NCBI RefSeq assembly: GCF_902459465.1
Contig: NC_047064.1
Location: 9,403,476 to 9,467,475 of the forward strand
DNA from: Asterias rubens
Lineage: Eukaryota > Echinodermata > Asteroidea > Forcipulatida > Asteriidae
Direction of reading: 5' to 3'
DNA: 64,000 nucleotides
Each line of letters begins with the position of its first letter. The first letter of the stretch is position 1. The notes under the pieces were generated by a model, which ran no database searches, was not told where the DNA came from, and saw nothing but the letters and a program-made list of their open reading frames with translations. Positions 1 through 10,970 of this stretch are shown one piece after another. Both the position numbers and the translations under genes were made by a program.

Positions 1-672
1 CAGATCACTGAATCGGGGGTGCACCTTCTACCTCCATGGATGCACTACCCTAATTCTCATAGCAACCAATGCTAATTGTAAAAAAAAAAAAAAGGAAATA
101 CTGACAAGATTCCCTGATTCTCGAAGAATTACCAAATAAACGTTTGCCCAACTAAACTTCAGATTTCTGTACAATTTTCACAAGTCAGCAGTTTAGAATG
201 TTTGCCAAATACCCCAGAAAGTATACCCCCCCCCCCCCCGACATTTGTTTCCTTACCCCAACTTGATGCCAGTTTTCACACAGCATTCCCCAGTTTCCCA
301 AGTAAAAAAGGACTAGCTTTAAAGCCTACATTTATCAAGTCTTCTCAAAAGTTGAAGCACAGAATCCCCAGGTTGTGATAAGAGCATTTCAACCATGAAA
401 CTGAAAATAATACCACGATGGAACCCACAAAAAGTTTTTTTTTAAATAAATAATAAAAAAATTGTTTAGCTGAACCATCCAGAAGTGCACCAAGCAAAAT
501 CCAGAAATGCACCAAGGCTTCAAAATAAAAACTAATTCTACCCTTCTTTATCTCTCCAAATAAGCAAAAAATAATCAGTCCAATTTAAAAACAGACCAAA
601 TTCCTGACTCTTGAAACAAAAGGAGTGTTTTTTAGTTGTTCTTTTTTAGAATGTTGATCAGCTGATTAGTTT

Positions 673-1025
673 TAAAGGCAGTGGACACTATTGGTAATTG
701 TCAAAGACTAGCCTTCACAGTTGGTGTATCTCAACATATGCACAAAATAACAAACCTGTGAAAATTTGAGCTCAATTGGTCATCGAACTTGCGAGATAAT
801 AATGAAAGAAAAAAACACCCTTGTCATACGAAGTTGTGTGCGTTGATTTCGAGACCTCAAGTTCTAAATCTGAGGTCTCGAAATCAAGTTAGCGGAAAAT
901 TACTTCAGAGGGAGCCGTTTCTCACAATGTTTTACACTATCAACCTCTCCCCATTACCTGTAATTAAGAAAGGTTTTATGATAATAATTATTTTGGGTAA
1001 TTACCAATATTGTCCACTGCCTTTA
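673..1025 (+). mobile_element. Family A MITE
   Basis: Starts AAAGGCAGTGGACAC and ends in the reverse complement, GTCCACTGCCTTT. The core carries the family's ACCTGTGAAAATTTGAGCTC and GAGGGAGCCGTTTCTCACAA blocks. An internal inverted pair (GAGACCTCAAG / CTGAGGTCTC) marks the middle. Confidence 0.85.
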
Positions 1026-2108
1026 ATGTCTGAAACAAACACAATGTCTTGCTGAGTATAAAGCCCTGTTCAGAATTCCTGCGAATGCGATACATTAGGT
1101 TGACGTCATATATTCACAACAATTTATTCGCAGCAGCTGAGCTGTGCTTAACTTTTGCAAAACACAGAGTTGGGATGTCAAGTTTACGTCTAATTCGCTT
1201 CACATTCAAAGGAAGTATGAACTGGGCTTAAAAATCTTGTCAACAACCTGGAATCTGGGAAATCCAAAATTATACTGTCAAACTTGAATAGAATCTTGAA
1301 CAATAATAGAAGCAAAACACCATTATTTAAATTAAAACAACACAATTTTTATTTAACTTTGTGCCTCAACAATTCTGTCAAAATTTGATGTAATTTACAT
1401 GCATTTTAATTAACAAGTTTTGTGTTATATAAGATGTGGTGTTAAAAGTTTGAACATTGTAAAATACACAAATTAGAAATGCTGATTTCTTTGAGTGTAC
1501 TCTAGTATTTAGAAATACTTTTTTAGTATTAGAAATACTTTCTTATGTTTAATTTCCAAAAACATTTTTCAAATCCATGTAGTGGAGCATGAAGTGATCT
1601 AATTTTTTCAAATTAAAGTAAAAATAGTTATTAGATAGGAATCGTACACTTTTGACACAATTTATGATAACTGTGTCTTCTATGTGCAAAAGGTTAGGTG
1701 TCTGTTGAATTGTACACTAAATTGGAATCCAATTTGGAGGTAAGGATGAAGTTAATAAACCAGAGTATAAATGGCATGTCAAAGCGCAACACTTTATCTG
1801 ACTGGATAGGTTTCAATGGATTTGTCACCACAAACTGATATCCCCTCACACACAAATAACTGCAAACTTGAGTAGACCCCTTTGCATGACATCACAAGCT
1901 TAAACTGTGCAAACACCGAGGTCAACCAGTGAATGATTTCCCTTGTATAGCAGAGCAAAGTGCTAAAAAAATGTGTCAGTTGCTACTCAAAAAGCATCAA
2001 TTGCTACTCAACATTAGTACTCAGCTATGCAACATACTGGATGAAATCATTCCCTGTCAAGGAAGACCTATCATTAGCTGAGAGCTGTGCGTGGCGCTAA
2101 CGCCCTTA

Positions 2109-2246
2109 CACATGTTTCTATTGTTTGACCTTGGCGATAGGAACCAATGTAAGGGGTCTATTATCGATTCTATCATTCACACGTTTCCATTGTTTGACCT
2201 CGGTGATAGCAACCAATGCAAGGGCTCTATGATCAATTCTATCATT
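2109..2246. repeat. Two tandem copies of a 69-bp unit
   Basis: 2109-2177 and 2178-2246 align along their whole length at roughly 85 percent identity. Both carry TTGTTTGACC, a GATAG..AACCAATG segment and a closing ATTCTATCATT. The pair lies about 140 bp beyond the COX6A stop codon, so it may be in that gene's 3' UTR. Confidence 0.75.
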
Positions 2247-2385
2247 CCTGAATGCGACTTAAAATAACTTTAACCAAATTAATATTTCTATAATCAATCC
2301 GTCAAACAAACAAAACAAAACAAAAATTGATGCAGTCTCGCAGAGAATCAGATAAAGATGCTTCAACTACTCTAAAGTTTTTTGT

Positions 2386-2730
2386 CTATTCATCTCCTTC
2401 GTATCCCTCTGGTAGCGCATTGGTCTCGCTGTTATGGAACAGTGAACGGTTGCCCTCTCCCCAGAAGAAGGGCTTGTTTCGGATGCGGAGGTGCGAGTAG
2501 GCCACAAACTCCGGGCGGTGACTGTGAGCTTTGTGCTCCATCTCTCCCTTGTAGGCATTGAACATGCAGAATGCAACACCCGGCAGGGCCACTAAGAAGG
2601 TCATCAGCTTGTACGTGCGTGTAGATCCATGGGAATCGGGAGCTGTGGCAGCTGTGTAGGATGTGTCTGCCTTTCGCCGGAGAGTAGTCGAGAACTGGCG
2701 ACGAACAACATTCACAAGATTTGATGCCAT
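2386..2730 (-). CDS. COX6A: Cytochrome c oxidase subunit 6A, mitochondrial
   Basis: Nuclear-encoded small subunit of respiratory complex IV in the inner mitochondrial membrane. The single coding exon gives 114 residues (human COX6A1 has about 109). Residues 1-20 are basic and Ser/Thr-rich with no acidic residue ([10 protein letters not shown]), as in a mitochondrial targeting sequence. One hydrophobic helix lies at about residues 43-61 ([16 protein letters not shown]). The family signature follows: [20 protein letters not shown], then [10 protein letters not shown] and a C-terminal LPEGYE. The start is the first Met, and it precedes the targeting peptide. Six bases upstream of the ATG a pyrimidine tract ending in AAATAG looks like a 3' splice site, so a 5'-UTR exon is likely further right (candidates near 3444 and 4709). 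The coding exon has no frameshift. The orthology is clear; only the 5' end is uncertain. Confidence 0.95.
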   Translation of the reverse strand: MASNLVNVVRRQFSTTLRRKADTSYTAATAPDSHGSTRTYKLMTFLVALPGVAFCMFNAYKGEMEHKAHSHRPEFVAYSHLRIRNKPFFWGEGNRSLFHNSETNALPEGYEGDE

Positions 2731-3176
2731 TTTCTCCTATTTGGAGGTAGAAAGGAAAAGAAAATGTTCAGTACTTACCACTAACAAATAAAAATAAAAA
2801 TAAAGAATACAAGTTACAATAACAAAGACAAATTAAATATTGTGTAGCTGTAAAAATGTGTTTAGAGAAGAACTACTTTTTATTAATAATATTATAGTGA
2901 ATTATTTGTCAAATGTTAAACCACACTGGTCAGTGATCGAGTGCGGACAAATTTTTCTACCTTAATTTGGCCGACCCATTTTCCGCTCCCCTATCAACCC
3001 CTTCCGTCCCGAAGCGGAAGCTCCCTATTTTTCCAGGCCAGCAATCCTTCTTTCAATTTTTTTTTCAGCAAGTTGAGAAATTTTCTTTATTTATTTTATT
3101 TTATATAAGCTACAGTAGGCCTACCGTTTTGAACTTTTGACCGTGCATGCAATTGCAACATCAAGTTCGGGATGGA

Positions 3177-4232
3177 TTCTAGTTGCGATAATCGTAACCC
3201 TCCATCCTCCCGACGGTCGGAGACCGGAGGGTTACGACACAAGACTGATATTATCGGTGTAACTAGCAGTTTTGACCAGTTTTTGCCAGACTCGTGATCA
3301 GATTCGTCCTTTTTTTCCACTTTCCAAAATCATGACAGACATTCTAAACACATGGAGTTGATCTTTATTGTATGACAACGTCATCTGGAACCCTTAAAAC
3401 TACATCATGAAAATATTTGGCAGAAAAAACGACAAAAACTTACCAAAAGACTGACCGAATATATCCATAATCCATAGCGGGACCAACTAGTGATTTTGAT
3501 GTCGCACTTGCTTGGCAACAACCAATCAGCGTGACCCAACCATCGATGTCGTATGCGTATCGGCCATTCCAGCTTGCAAACTCACCGCACTGTGTGTGTA
3601 AGCACCGATCCCCCGCACCGAGTGCGCAGCATGCAGGCATGTACATGTACATGTATTGTGTACACTTGCACACACACACACAACGTCAGGGTGTGTTTGG
3701 CCATGTGGGGGTATGGAGCAGCACACGGTACTTACTTACGAGCTGTATAGTTTGTGCACGCACGATGTTCACACAGTACATGTACATGTACATGCCTGCA
3801 TGCTGCGCACTCGGTGCGGGGGATCAGTGCTTACACACACAGGCGGTGAGTTTGCAAGCTGGAATGGCCGATACGCATACGACATCGATGGTTGGGTCAC
3901 GCTGATTGGTTGTTGCCAAGCAAGTGCGACGTTCAAAATCACTAGTTGGTCCCGCTATGGATTATGGATATATTCGGTCAGTCTTTTGGTAAGTTTTTGT
4001 CGTTTTTTCTGCCAAATATTTTCATGATGTTGTTTTAAGGGTTCCAGATCAACTCCATGTGTTTAGAATGTCTGTCATGATTTTGGAAAGTGGAAAAAAA
4101 GGACGAATCTGATCACGAGTCTGGCAAAAACTGGTCAAAACTGCTAGTTACACCGATAATATCAGTCTTGTGTCGTAACCCTCCGGTCTCCGACCGTCGG
4201 GAGGATGGAGGGTTACGATTATCGCAACTAGA
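3177..4232. repeat. Long inverted repeat (foldback, about 1.05 kb)
   Basis: The left arm (about 3177-3657) and right arm (about 3775-4232) are near-identical reverse complements around a roughly 115 bp loop. The left arm has an extra stretch of about 24 bp near 3361-3384. Each arm holds the pair CCTCCGGTCTCCGACCGTCGG/CCGACGGTCGG, an ACATGTACATGTACATG run close to the loop, a CCAAT box and a GTAAGT donor. No transposase ORF is seen; the short open frames are by-products. Confidence 0.85.
3444..3560 (-). promoter_or_regulatory. Candidate COX6A promoter and 5'-UTR exon
   Basis: On the minus strand, upstream of the COX6A acceptor, there is a CCAAT-type element (GATTGG at about 3522-3527) and then a stretch ending in GTCAGTCTTTTG followed by a strong GTAAGT donor (3443-3438). 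This fits a short untranslated exon that would splice to the acceptor at about 2737. The block lies inside the left arm of a long inverted repeat, so the same signals occur again in the right arm facing right (donor at 3989). It could be repeat sequence rather than the real promoter. A second candidate donor (AACTAG then GTATGT) lies at 4708-4703. Confidence 0.3.
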
Positions 4233-4282
4233 TGGATTCAGCAGTTCATCTTTCAACAAGACTTCATGCCTAACCAAGTAAG

Positions 4283-4414
4283 GGAAAAGTTTCCGTATGG
4301 CGCCACCACTTTTTCATTCGAAATAAAATAATATAGTATCTAATTTACCTGATTGATATATCCCTTTTTGTAAAAATGAGTGAAAAAGTGGTGGCGCCAT
4401 ACGGAAAGTTATCC
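4283..4414. mobile_element. MITE with 8-bp target duplication (hAT-like)
   Basis: The terminal inverted repeats are about 40 bp (TTTCCGTATGGCGCCACCAC at the left end). A perfect 8-bp direct repeat, CAAGTAAG, lies at 4275-4282 and again at 4415-4422. The 8-bp duplication is typical of hAT transposons. The element is 132 bp and non-coding. Confidence 0.8.
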
Positions 4415-4708
4415 CAAGTAAGTGACAGTGGACTTTTGAGTTTGAATGTTTGTGTACTGTTCCCAATAAAACTAAATATTAAGTAAAAAGGTCGGTCAGA
4501 TTGTTAATCATTTTGCCTGTTAAAAAATGCTGGGTGTTCCGTTCCGTTTGATTTCTTTACAACACAACACAGCACGGGAGCACAACTGCTGCTCTGGGAG
4601 CTTAAGAAAGACAAGTCGACCGAGATCTTTAACCGATTTTAAATTCGAGGAAATACGTAGTTTTTTACAACCTAAATAAACAACAGGACGACAACAAATC
4701 ATACATAC

Positions 4709-4800
4709 CTAGTTTTGTCCTCGGTGGTGAGAAAAGAGTAGGTTTCAGTGACGTGTGTGCAGTTAAAAAAGTAACTTTATAACGGTGAAGTCGTCCAAAG
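4709..4800 (-). promoter_or_regulatory. Alternative candidate 5'-UTR exon for COX6A
   Basis: Minus-strand sequence ending GGACAAAACTAG meets a good donor (GTATGTATG). The block to its right, to about 4900, is richer in CpG than its surroundings, as expected for an unmethylated start region. If this is the true first exon, the inverted repeat at 3177-4232 sits wholly inside COX6A intron 1. No transcript evidence is available to choose between this and the 3444 candidate. Confidence 0.25.
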
Positions 4801-5189
4801 ACTGATTAATTTCCTCACGTACGTCGCCACTGCAATCACTGGTACCTTGCTGAAGCTGCGTTTATAAGCTACGACGCTTGTGTACTTCCTTAGGGTACCA
4901 TGGAACGACCACAACGATTGTACACCTTATATTATAGAATCCATGCATTACAGTGAGCAATACGTGTACGGTGGCCGAGAGAAGACATGAGTAAATGTCG
5001 TTATTTTTTCATTCTCTGTTTTTTTTTCAACAACAAAAAAATCTTATATTAAACACCAACAGTTGATCAGATATTCATTATACAAGCTATCCTTGGAGTC
5101 ACGCTATTTCTTTGTATTATTATTACCCTGTGCTTTTTTAACTGCACCGGTTTCCCAAAGAGAAATGCATCAGTTTAAAACTGTTCTAT

Positions 5190-5540
5190 TTGTTTAAAAA
5201 TGTTTGACATTGCTCCAACTTATCTCTTTGATATGTTCATCTCCACCAAAGCAAACGTAAAGGACTCCGTTTTTCTTCCGACAGAATTCGGCTTAACACC
5301 TACAAGTCAAGACTAGCTTATGCCAAACATGCCTTCTCACACTCTGCTGCTGGTCTTTAAAACAGTCTCCCAATTAGTATTTATAATTCTTCTTGTGTTG
5401 TTACATATAAGAGTCAACTTAAACTTATCTCTTTCCTAAATAGTATATTTAAGTTTTCTGTTCTTGCTTGTTTTAATTTATTCTTTTCTTTATGTGCTTT
5501 GATCATGTTTTAAAAAAGCACAGCATAAAAAATGCCTATT
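5190..5540 (+). mobile_element. 5'-truncated LINE tail (decayed)
   Basis: Holds the C-terminal post-RT motif common in CR1/L2-type elements (AFSHSAAGL, then NSLPISIYNS and TYKSQLK). The usual Trp codon is replaced by a stop. A short A-rich tail follows. No RT domain is left. Confidence 0.6.
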
Positions 5541-6236
5541 ATTACAGGTTTTCTTGGCCAATTGCGGCAATTGAGCAGCCAATTTAACCACCAAGCTATT
5601 CCATTTCGCGCGAAATCGAATGCTACTAAAAAGGGGTCATTCGTTTTCGTTTCATGATTAGTCAACTGTCATACTGCGTTATTCGGTTTAACAAAATATT
5701 AATTCAATTTAACAATTCATCAAAGCAGCATTCAAATTCACAGACGCTTCTTGAAGCGAAAAAGAATGACGATACGCTAAATTGAACAGAGTGCTAAAGC
5801 AATTTTGACTCGACTCAAAACGAAATTGAATGACCGAACTCTGAATTTGAAACGCAGTAACAACTGGAGAGGCAAGTCAGCTTTAATTCGAACGCATGTA
5901 AATGAAATGAAAACCTATATTAATACTATTATTATATTACCACTGCACTTCTGTAAAAATGCAAACATAATGGAGAAACTCCCGAAAGTAACAGGTGAAT
6001 ATTATTTCCCAACAGGTTTGCACTTGTCTCCTTCAACTCAATCAATCATTCAAGTCAGTGACATTAACACTAGACTTGATTCAAGGCTTTTGGTGTAGTG
6101 TACCCGGCCCGTGCACGGCGATTCGGCAACACAAACTGCACGCAGTGTATACACGATTTTGCAGGTCTTGACTGGCTGGAGCACCTTGATCAAGGCTACA
6201 ATGACACACAATTTTGTGGAATAAAAAAAACAAAAA
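5541..6236. other. Gene-free stretch
   Basis: No coding exon or named repeat is recognised. It contains AT-rich sequence with scattered CpG (5600-5900) but no convincing splice structure. Confidence 0.4.
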
Positions 6237-6375
6237 AACAAAAACGACTTGCAGCAACTTCAATAACCAATTGAGCTCAAATGTTCACAGGTTTGTATTT
6301 TATGCATATGTTGGGATACACCAAGTGAGAAAACTGGTCTTTGACTTATTATCCAAAGTGTTCAGTGTCTTTAAA
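6237..6375 (-). mobile_element. Family A MITE, terminal fragment
   Basis: Only the segment from CCAATTGAGCTCAAATGTTCACAGG to the degraded end GTGTTCAGTGTCTTTAA remains. Confidence 0.55.
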
Positions 6376-7517
6376 CAAGGGATCACTCAATGGCGTGGTT
6401 ATTAATTAGGGAGACGAAATGTACTCTTCCAAAAAGAATGACTTTATACTTTTTAATGGGTAAATAAAACCATCGATACAGTGTCACTCCTTTAACAACT
6501 TAAGTAAAACCACAACAATAATGCAATCATAAACAAGAAAAAACTTAACCTTCAAACCAATTTCAAAACCTTAGTAATACTTTTTAAACTCATATTAAAG
6601 GTATACTGTGGGCAAACTTTTACCAAAATTGAACTTTAAAACAGTAATTGCATTGAGTGCCTATATAAGGTTTTACAACATGTTAACAATTTTAAGACAT
6701 ACTCATTCACGTACTTTTAAAACACAATTTATGTACAATTTCTTTGATAAATCTATTTACCATATTTAGACGAGATATTAAACCATTTGATCCTATTATT
6801 GTTAAAAAGTGCATATTATTTGTGAAAGATGAAATTCAACATTAAAATTAACACTTTCATAAAATTACAGATAACACAAGAAAACGAGAAAACAGGGTAT
6901 AAGAAAGTCATTCAGACAACACTAACAGTGAAAACACTTTATAGACCTGCTTCATCAAGCAGAAAATAATGCCTAAAAATGTTCTGCTCAGCAGAATTTA
7001 GAAGGATACCAGTCACAAATTCTACACATGACAAAATAGTACTTTGGCTGGTGACCATATTCTCATAAGCATCATTAATTGGCTGTGCTAAGCTTGTTTT
7101 TGTGCTTACACAGCTCAAGAACATGAAAGAAAAGAAAAGGTACCTGTCCTTTAAATTGACCAATGTTGCGGCATAAATGTCTCTTCAGACAAATTGACAA
7201 CACTGTTAGTCAGCAAAGACCTTGGCCTAATTTCATAGAGCTGCTAAACACAAAAATATGTCTAGCATGAAAATTTTTCCTAGATAAAAACAGGACTACC
7301 AACCAAATTTCCCTGTGATTTTCAGGATAAGCAATCAACAATTGAATACCACTAGCGAGCAATATGCAACAACTGGAAACTTTGTTTGAAGCTTTGCATG
7401 GTGTGGAGAATAAGAGCAACTATATAACACCCAAGCAGATCCTTGCCATTTGATTGGAGGATTGTCCGTCACGTGATAGCAAATAAAAGTACCATTGCAC
7501 GCTGAGTCACTCACCGT

Positions 7518-7594
7518 GCTTTTTCGTTCCATCCGAAAAGTACCATTGCACGCTGCCAGCGTGCAATGGTACTTTTCGGATGGAACGAAAAAGC
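7518..7594. repeat. Perfect 77-bp palindrome
   Basis: Two 38-base arms (starting GCTTTTTCGTTCCATCCG) are exact reverse complements around a single C at 7556. Neither mismatch nor loop is present, so it can form a full cruciform or hairpin. Confidence 0.95.
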
Positions 7595-7792
7595 TGAGTA
7601 AAAACATCACTGCGTGCGCGTTGTCTTCGGTAACGCAGCAAGGCATATTGGTAAAATTACTAGCATTCGTCTTCTACAATTAAAAATTGGAGGCCTTCGC
7701 TTTGTTTGTTTTGAAAGTTGTATCTTTCAATCAAAATGACAAAGATCTACTTGGATGTTATATAAAACAAATAATGAATGTTTTTCATTCGT

Positions 7793-7917
7793 GCAATGGT
7801 GCGAATATGTTCATTCGTTGAAAGCTGGAATGTTCCATTCAACTCGGCTCCGCCTCGTTGAATAGAACATTCCATCTTTCAACTCATGAACATATTTGCA
7901 CCATTGCACTCATAAAC
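7793..7917. repeat. Foldback with CTCGGCTCCGCCTCG loop
   Basis: Imperfect arms of about 55 bp (TGCAATGGTGCGAATATGTTC..) surround a GC-rich centre. The same centre (CTCGGCTTCGCCTCATG) recurs in the 36960-37075 foldback and, shortened, at about 38080. Confidence 0.8.
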
Positions 7918-9029
7918 ATTCATTATGTGTATACTATAAATATAAATATGAATAGTAAACTTGCGGGTACAACCATGGGTAAAAACTCTTTTGAAGGAGT
8001 GGTGGCTCTGAAAAGAGCTGGTTTGGTCTCGACGTTTCGAACAGTATACTCTGCTCGTCTCCATTCTCCTGAAGGATGGAAATTTGGTTGGTAATCTTGT
8101 TTTTATCAAGGAAGAAATTTCATGCTAAGCAAACTGTTGTGCTTAGCAGCTCTATGAATTTGGGCCCATTACACTACTTGAATCCTCCATTAAAAATTGT
8201 GTGCGCTTTATCTGACTTAACATACTAGATGAAAGAGCAAACCTGTTTTCAAACATCAGGTTTAGGACCTGAGAGATCAAAACCAAATATCTTCACTAAA
8301 TTCTGGAAAAAATTTCAAAATATTTCAGGGGAAGTTTTTCTACAATGACAATCAATAAACCCTGTAATTCACGCAAGCACCCGTAAACAATTATAAAGTC
8401 ATTCTTCCCAATATTTTGAACACCCTATAAAAGTTAACTCGTTTAAAATGACAAAAAAAGAAAGAATTTGTTTTAAATAAAAATACGGAAATACGTTTCA
8501 CTCGATGCATTGTTTGTGAAAAATACACTATCAAGCTGTTCTAGGCTGTGACTGTATTGGCAGCTATGCATGTTACTAGGGCCAACCTATGCTTTAAAAC
8601 CCTGCATGCTTTCAGGGAACATATACCTTTGGTTTTTTGAACCGTTCATTGTTTTGTCCTTATATAAGTACAAATACAATTAGCAAACTAACATTTGGAA
8701 ATTTCATTTCAACAGGTGGTAGCATATTTGAGATATCGCCGAAAAAATTCCGGATCTGTTTCGTTCGTCCACGCAGGAAGAATAATCCGTAAGTAGAATA
8801 CACAATCTGAGAACCGTTACTGTCAGTAACGCTTTTCCAGAATTAAATTTTGGGTGTTAAAAACTGATAAATTTTTAAAAACAAAAAAAGCGTCGCATAC
8901 AAGTGAAAATTTTCCTGTTTGTTTGCATTCATATGAGGATTGACTATACAAGAAAAAAAGAAAGGAGAGAAAAAAGTTAACAGCGCCAGCTATCAGTGGG
9001 GGGGGGGGGGCAGGGTTTAAATACTTTTT

Positions 9030-9356
9030 AAAGATACTGGACACTATTGGTTATTGTCAAAGACTAGTCTCCACAGTTGGTGTATCTCAACATATACATA
9101 AAATAACAAACCTGTGAAAAATTGAGCTCAATCGGCCGTCGAAGTTGCGAGATATTCATGAAAGAAAAAAACACCCTTGTCGCACCATGGTCACATGAGA
9201 CCTTAAAGACGCGAGGTATCAAAATCAAGCTTGTGAAAAATTACTTCTTTCTCGAAAACTACGTCACTTCAGAGGGAGCTGTTTCTCACAATGTTTCAAC
9301 CGCTCCCCATTACTCATAATCAATGAGTAGTTACCAATAGTGTCCACTGCCTTCAA
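9030..9356 (+). mobile_element. Family A MITE
   Basis: Diverged copy with ends AAAGATACTGGACACTATTGG and GTGTCCACTGCCTTC. The core blocks are intact. Confidence 0.8.
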
Positions 9357-10605
9357 ATGTGTGAAATCCAGTATGTAGCAGCCAATACAGTCCTAGCTTT
9401 AGAAACGGCCTTCCATTCAGCTCTATTTACAGCAGAATGTCTAATTACATATATATTTAAAACCTACACCTAAATAACTACTACAACTTCATAAGCCACC
9501 TCTTTGTTTAAAAGCGCCAGATTATATTTTGAAAAGAAATCTCAATGCACCAACATTGTACCTGTTTTTACCTGACCAGACAAAGGTAATGTATTCTCTG
9601 GTTCGTTAAAACATAATAAGAGTAATTGTACTTGGCATATCTTACGGTAGTAAACTTGCATTATAATAGGCATTTATATTTTGAGCTATGAAGACTGACG
9701 TTATATGGTTTTATGGTATCTATAGATATCTATTTGAAAAAAACAAAATAATAAAAACATGCAAGATCACTTGCTGTTCTTAAAACTTAAAACCTGAAAA
9801 AATAAAAATAAACCAATAACGTTATTCCTGAGACTATACTTTTAACAGATTTTGTAACTATGGAAAAAACACCTCATCGAAATGTATGAGTTACTTTTTG
9901 TTGACTAAAATATCTTAAATGGTCCCTTCCATAAGTACAAACAAAACCATAAAAAGTATTACTATAGATAATACAGGATAAAACAAAATAATGGCGAGTG
10001 ATTTGGGTATCTCCAGCCGTGTTGAGTAGAAATGCCAACAAAAAAATTAGTGCTAATAGTATATATATGCTTAGCACGCTTTCGTCTGGAACCAGAAGAA
10101 ATGCGCACTGACCACATGTCATTTAGTGGGGGTGATTTGTACTTTCAACATAAATCTTTCTCTGTGCTTAGCAAGTTTGGTAATAATGCTGTTGAGTATT
10201 TCTTGGGTTGAGAAAGAAGGGTTAGAAATAAGTAGCTTGTTTAAAAAAAGGGGGCTCCAAATTCGAAATAATTTTGTGATCAACTTATATTCCGATGGAT
10301 CAGAGTCTTAATGAAAATGGCAGGGAAAAACTTGTCTCTAACCTGATGTTACGTGGCAATTAATGCCACCGAGTTTGATACACTACCAAATCCAAAAACG
10401 TTCAAAGAAATCGCCATTTAAATGGTCTGTACAGTATTTTATACAGATAATTTTCAGTTAATTCCTAAATTTTGATGACAAATGTTTAGTTTCTGGGGAA
10501 AAAAACCCACTGTAACCAGATATTATGTATTGTTTTTAGAAACAAAGATACTATGTTAACATGGGAAACATTGCAAAATGTAAACTCAGGTCATGACCTT
10601 TATAC
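9357..10605. other. Gene-free stretch
   Basis: AT-rich sequence between COX6A and CPT1. No exon with good splice signals or recognisable protein similarity is seen in either strand. Confidence 0.4.
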
Positions 10606-10970
10606 TTAAAGGATTTGGGTACTTTTTCAAAGGGTCCATAGATTTACATTAAACTTACAGGGTTTGAAGATAATGATAGTGGAAAGCTTCCCTTCAAATA
10701 TTACTTACTTAGGTGCTGTAGTTTTTGAGAAATGAGTAAAACAATGTCATGAAAATATGTTTGTAAACTCTTATAATTTTCGTCTCATGAGACGGAAATT
10801 ATTTTCATGACATAGTTTTACTCATTTCCCAAAAACTACAGCACCTCAGCACGTAATATTTTCGGGGAAGCTTTCTACTATCATTTTCTTCAAACTGTGT
10901 AAGTTTTGTGTAAATCTGTGGACATTGTGTTTTTTGTCCTACAAAAAGTACATACACCCTTTAAAGGTTG
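10606..10970. mobile_element. Family D foldback MITE
   Basis: The arms read in from AAAGGATTTGGGTACTTTTT and out to a decayed partner. The centre is a short palindrome (TCGTCTCATGAGACGG). The GATAATGATAGTGGAAAGCTT block and its reverse complement occur in both arms. Confidence 0.8.

Larger units (their letters stand above)
7225..8168. mobile_element. Family E MITE split by nested foldback insertions
   Basis: The ends match the family (CCTAATTTCATAGAGCTGCT at the left, AGCAGCTCTATGAATTTGGG at the right). Instead of the usual roughly 250 bp the interior is near 940 bp. It contains a perfect 77-bp palindrome, a second foldback at about 7793-7917, and a repeat related to 57735-57850. This reads as successive insertions into one old element. 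Confidence 0.6.

Noticed and set aside
2367-2579. Second open frame across COX6A ([14 protein letters not shown])
   Set aside because: Overlaps the real COX6A frame on the same strand in another phase; no similarity to any family I know.
3440-4027. Set of 60-120 codon frames on both strands in the inverted repeat
   Set aside because: They mirror each other because the DNA is an inverted repeat, and consist of Cys/His/Thr-rich text from ACATGT and CACACA runs.
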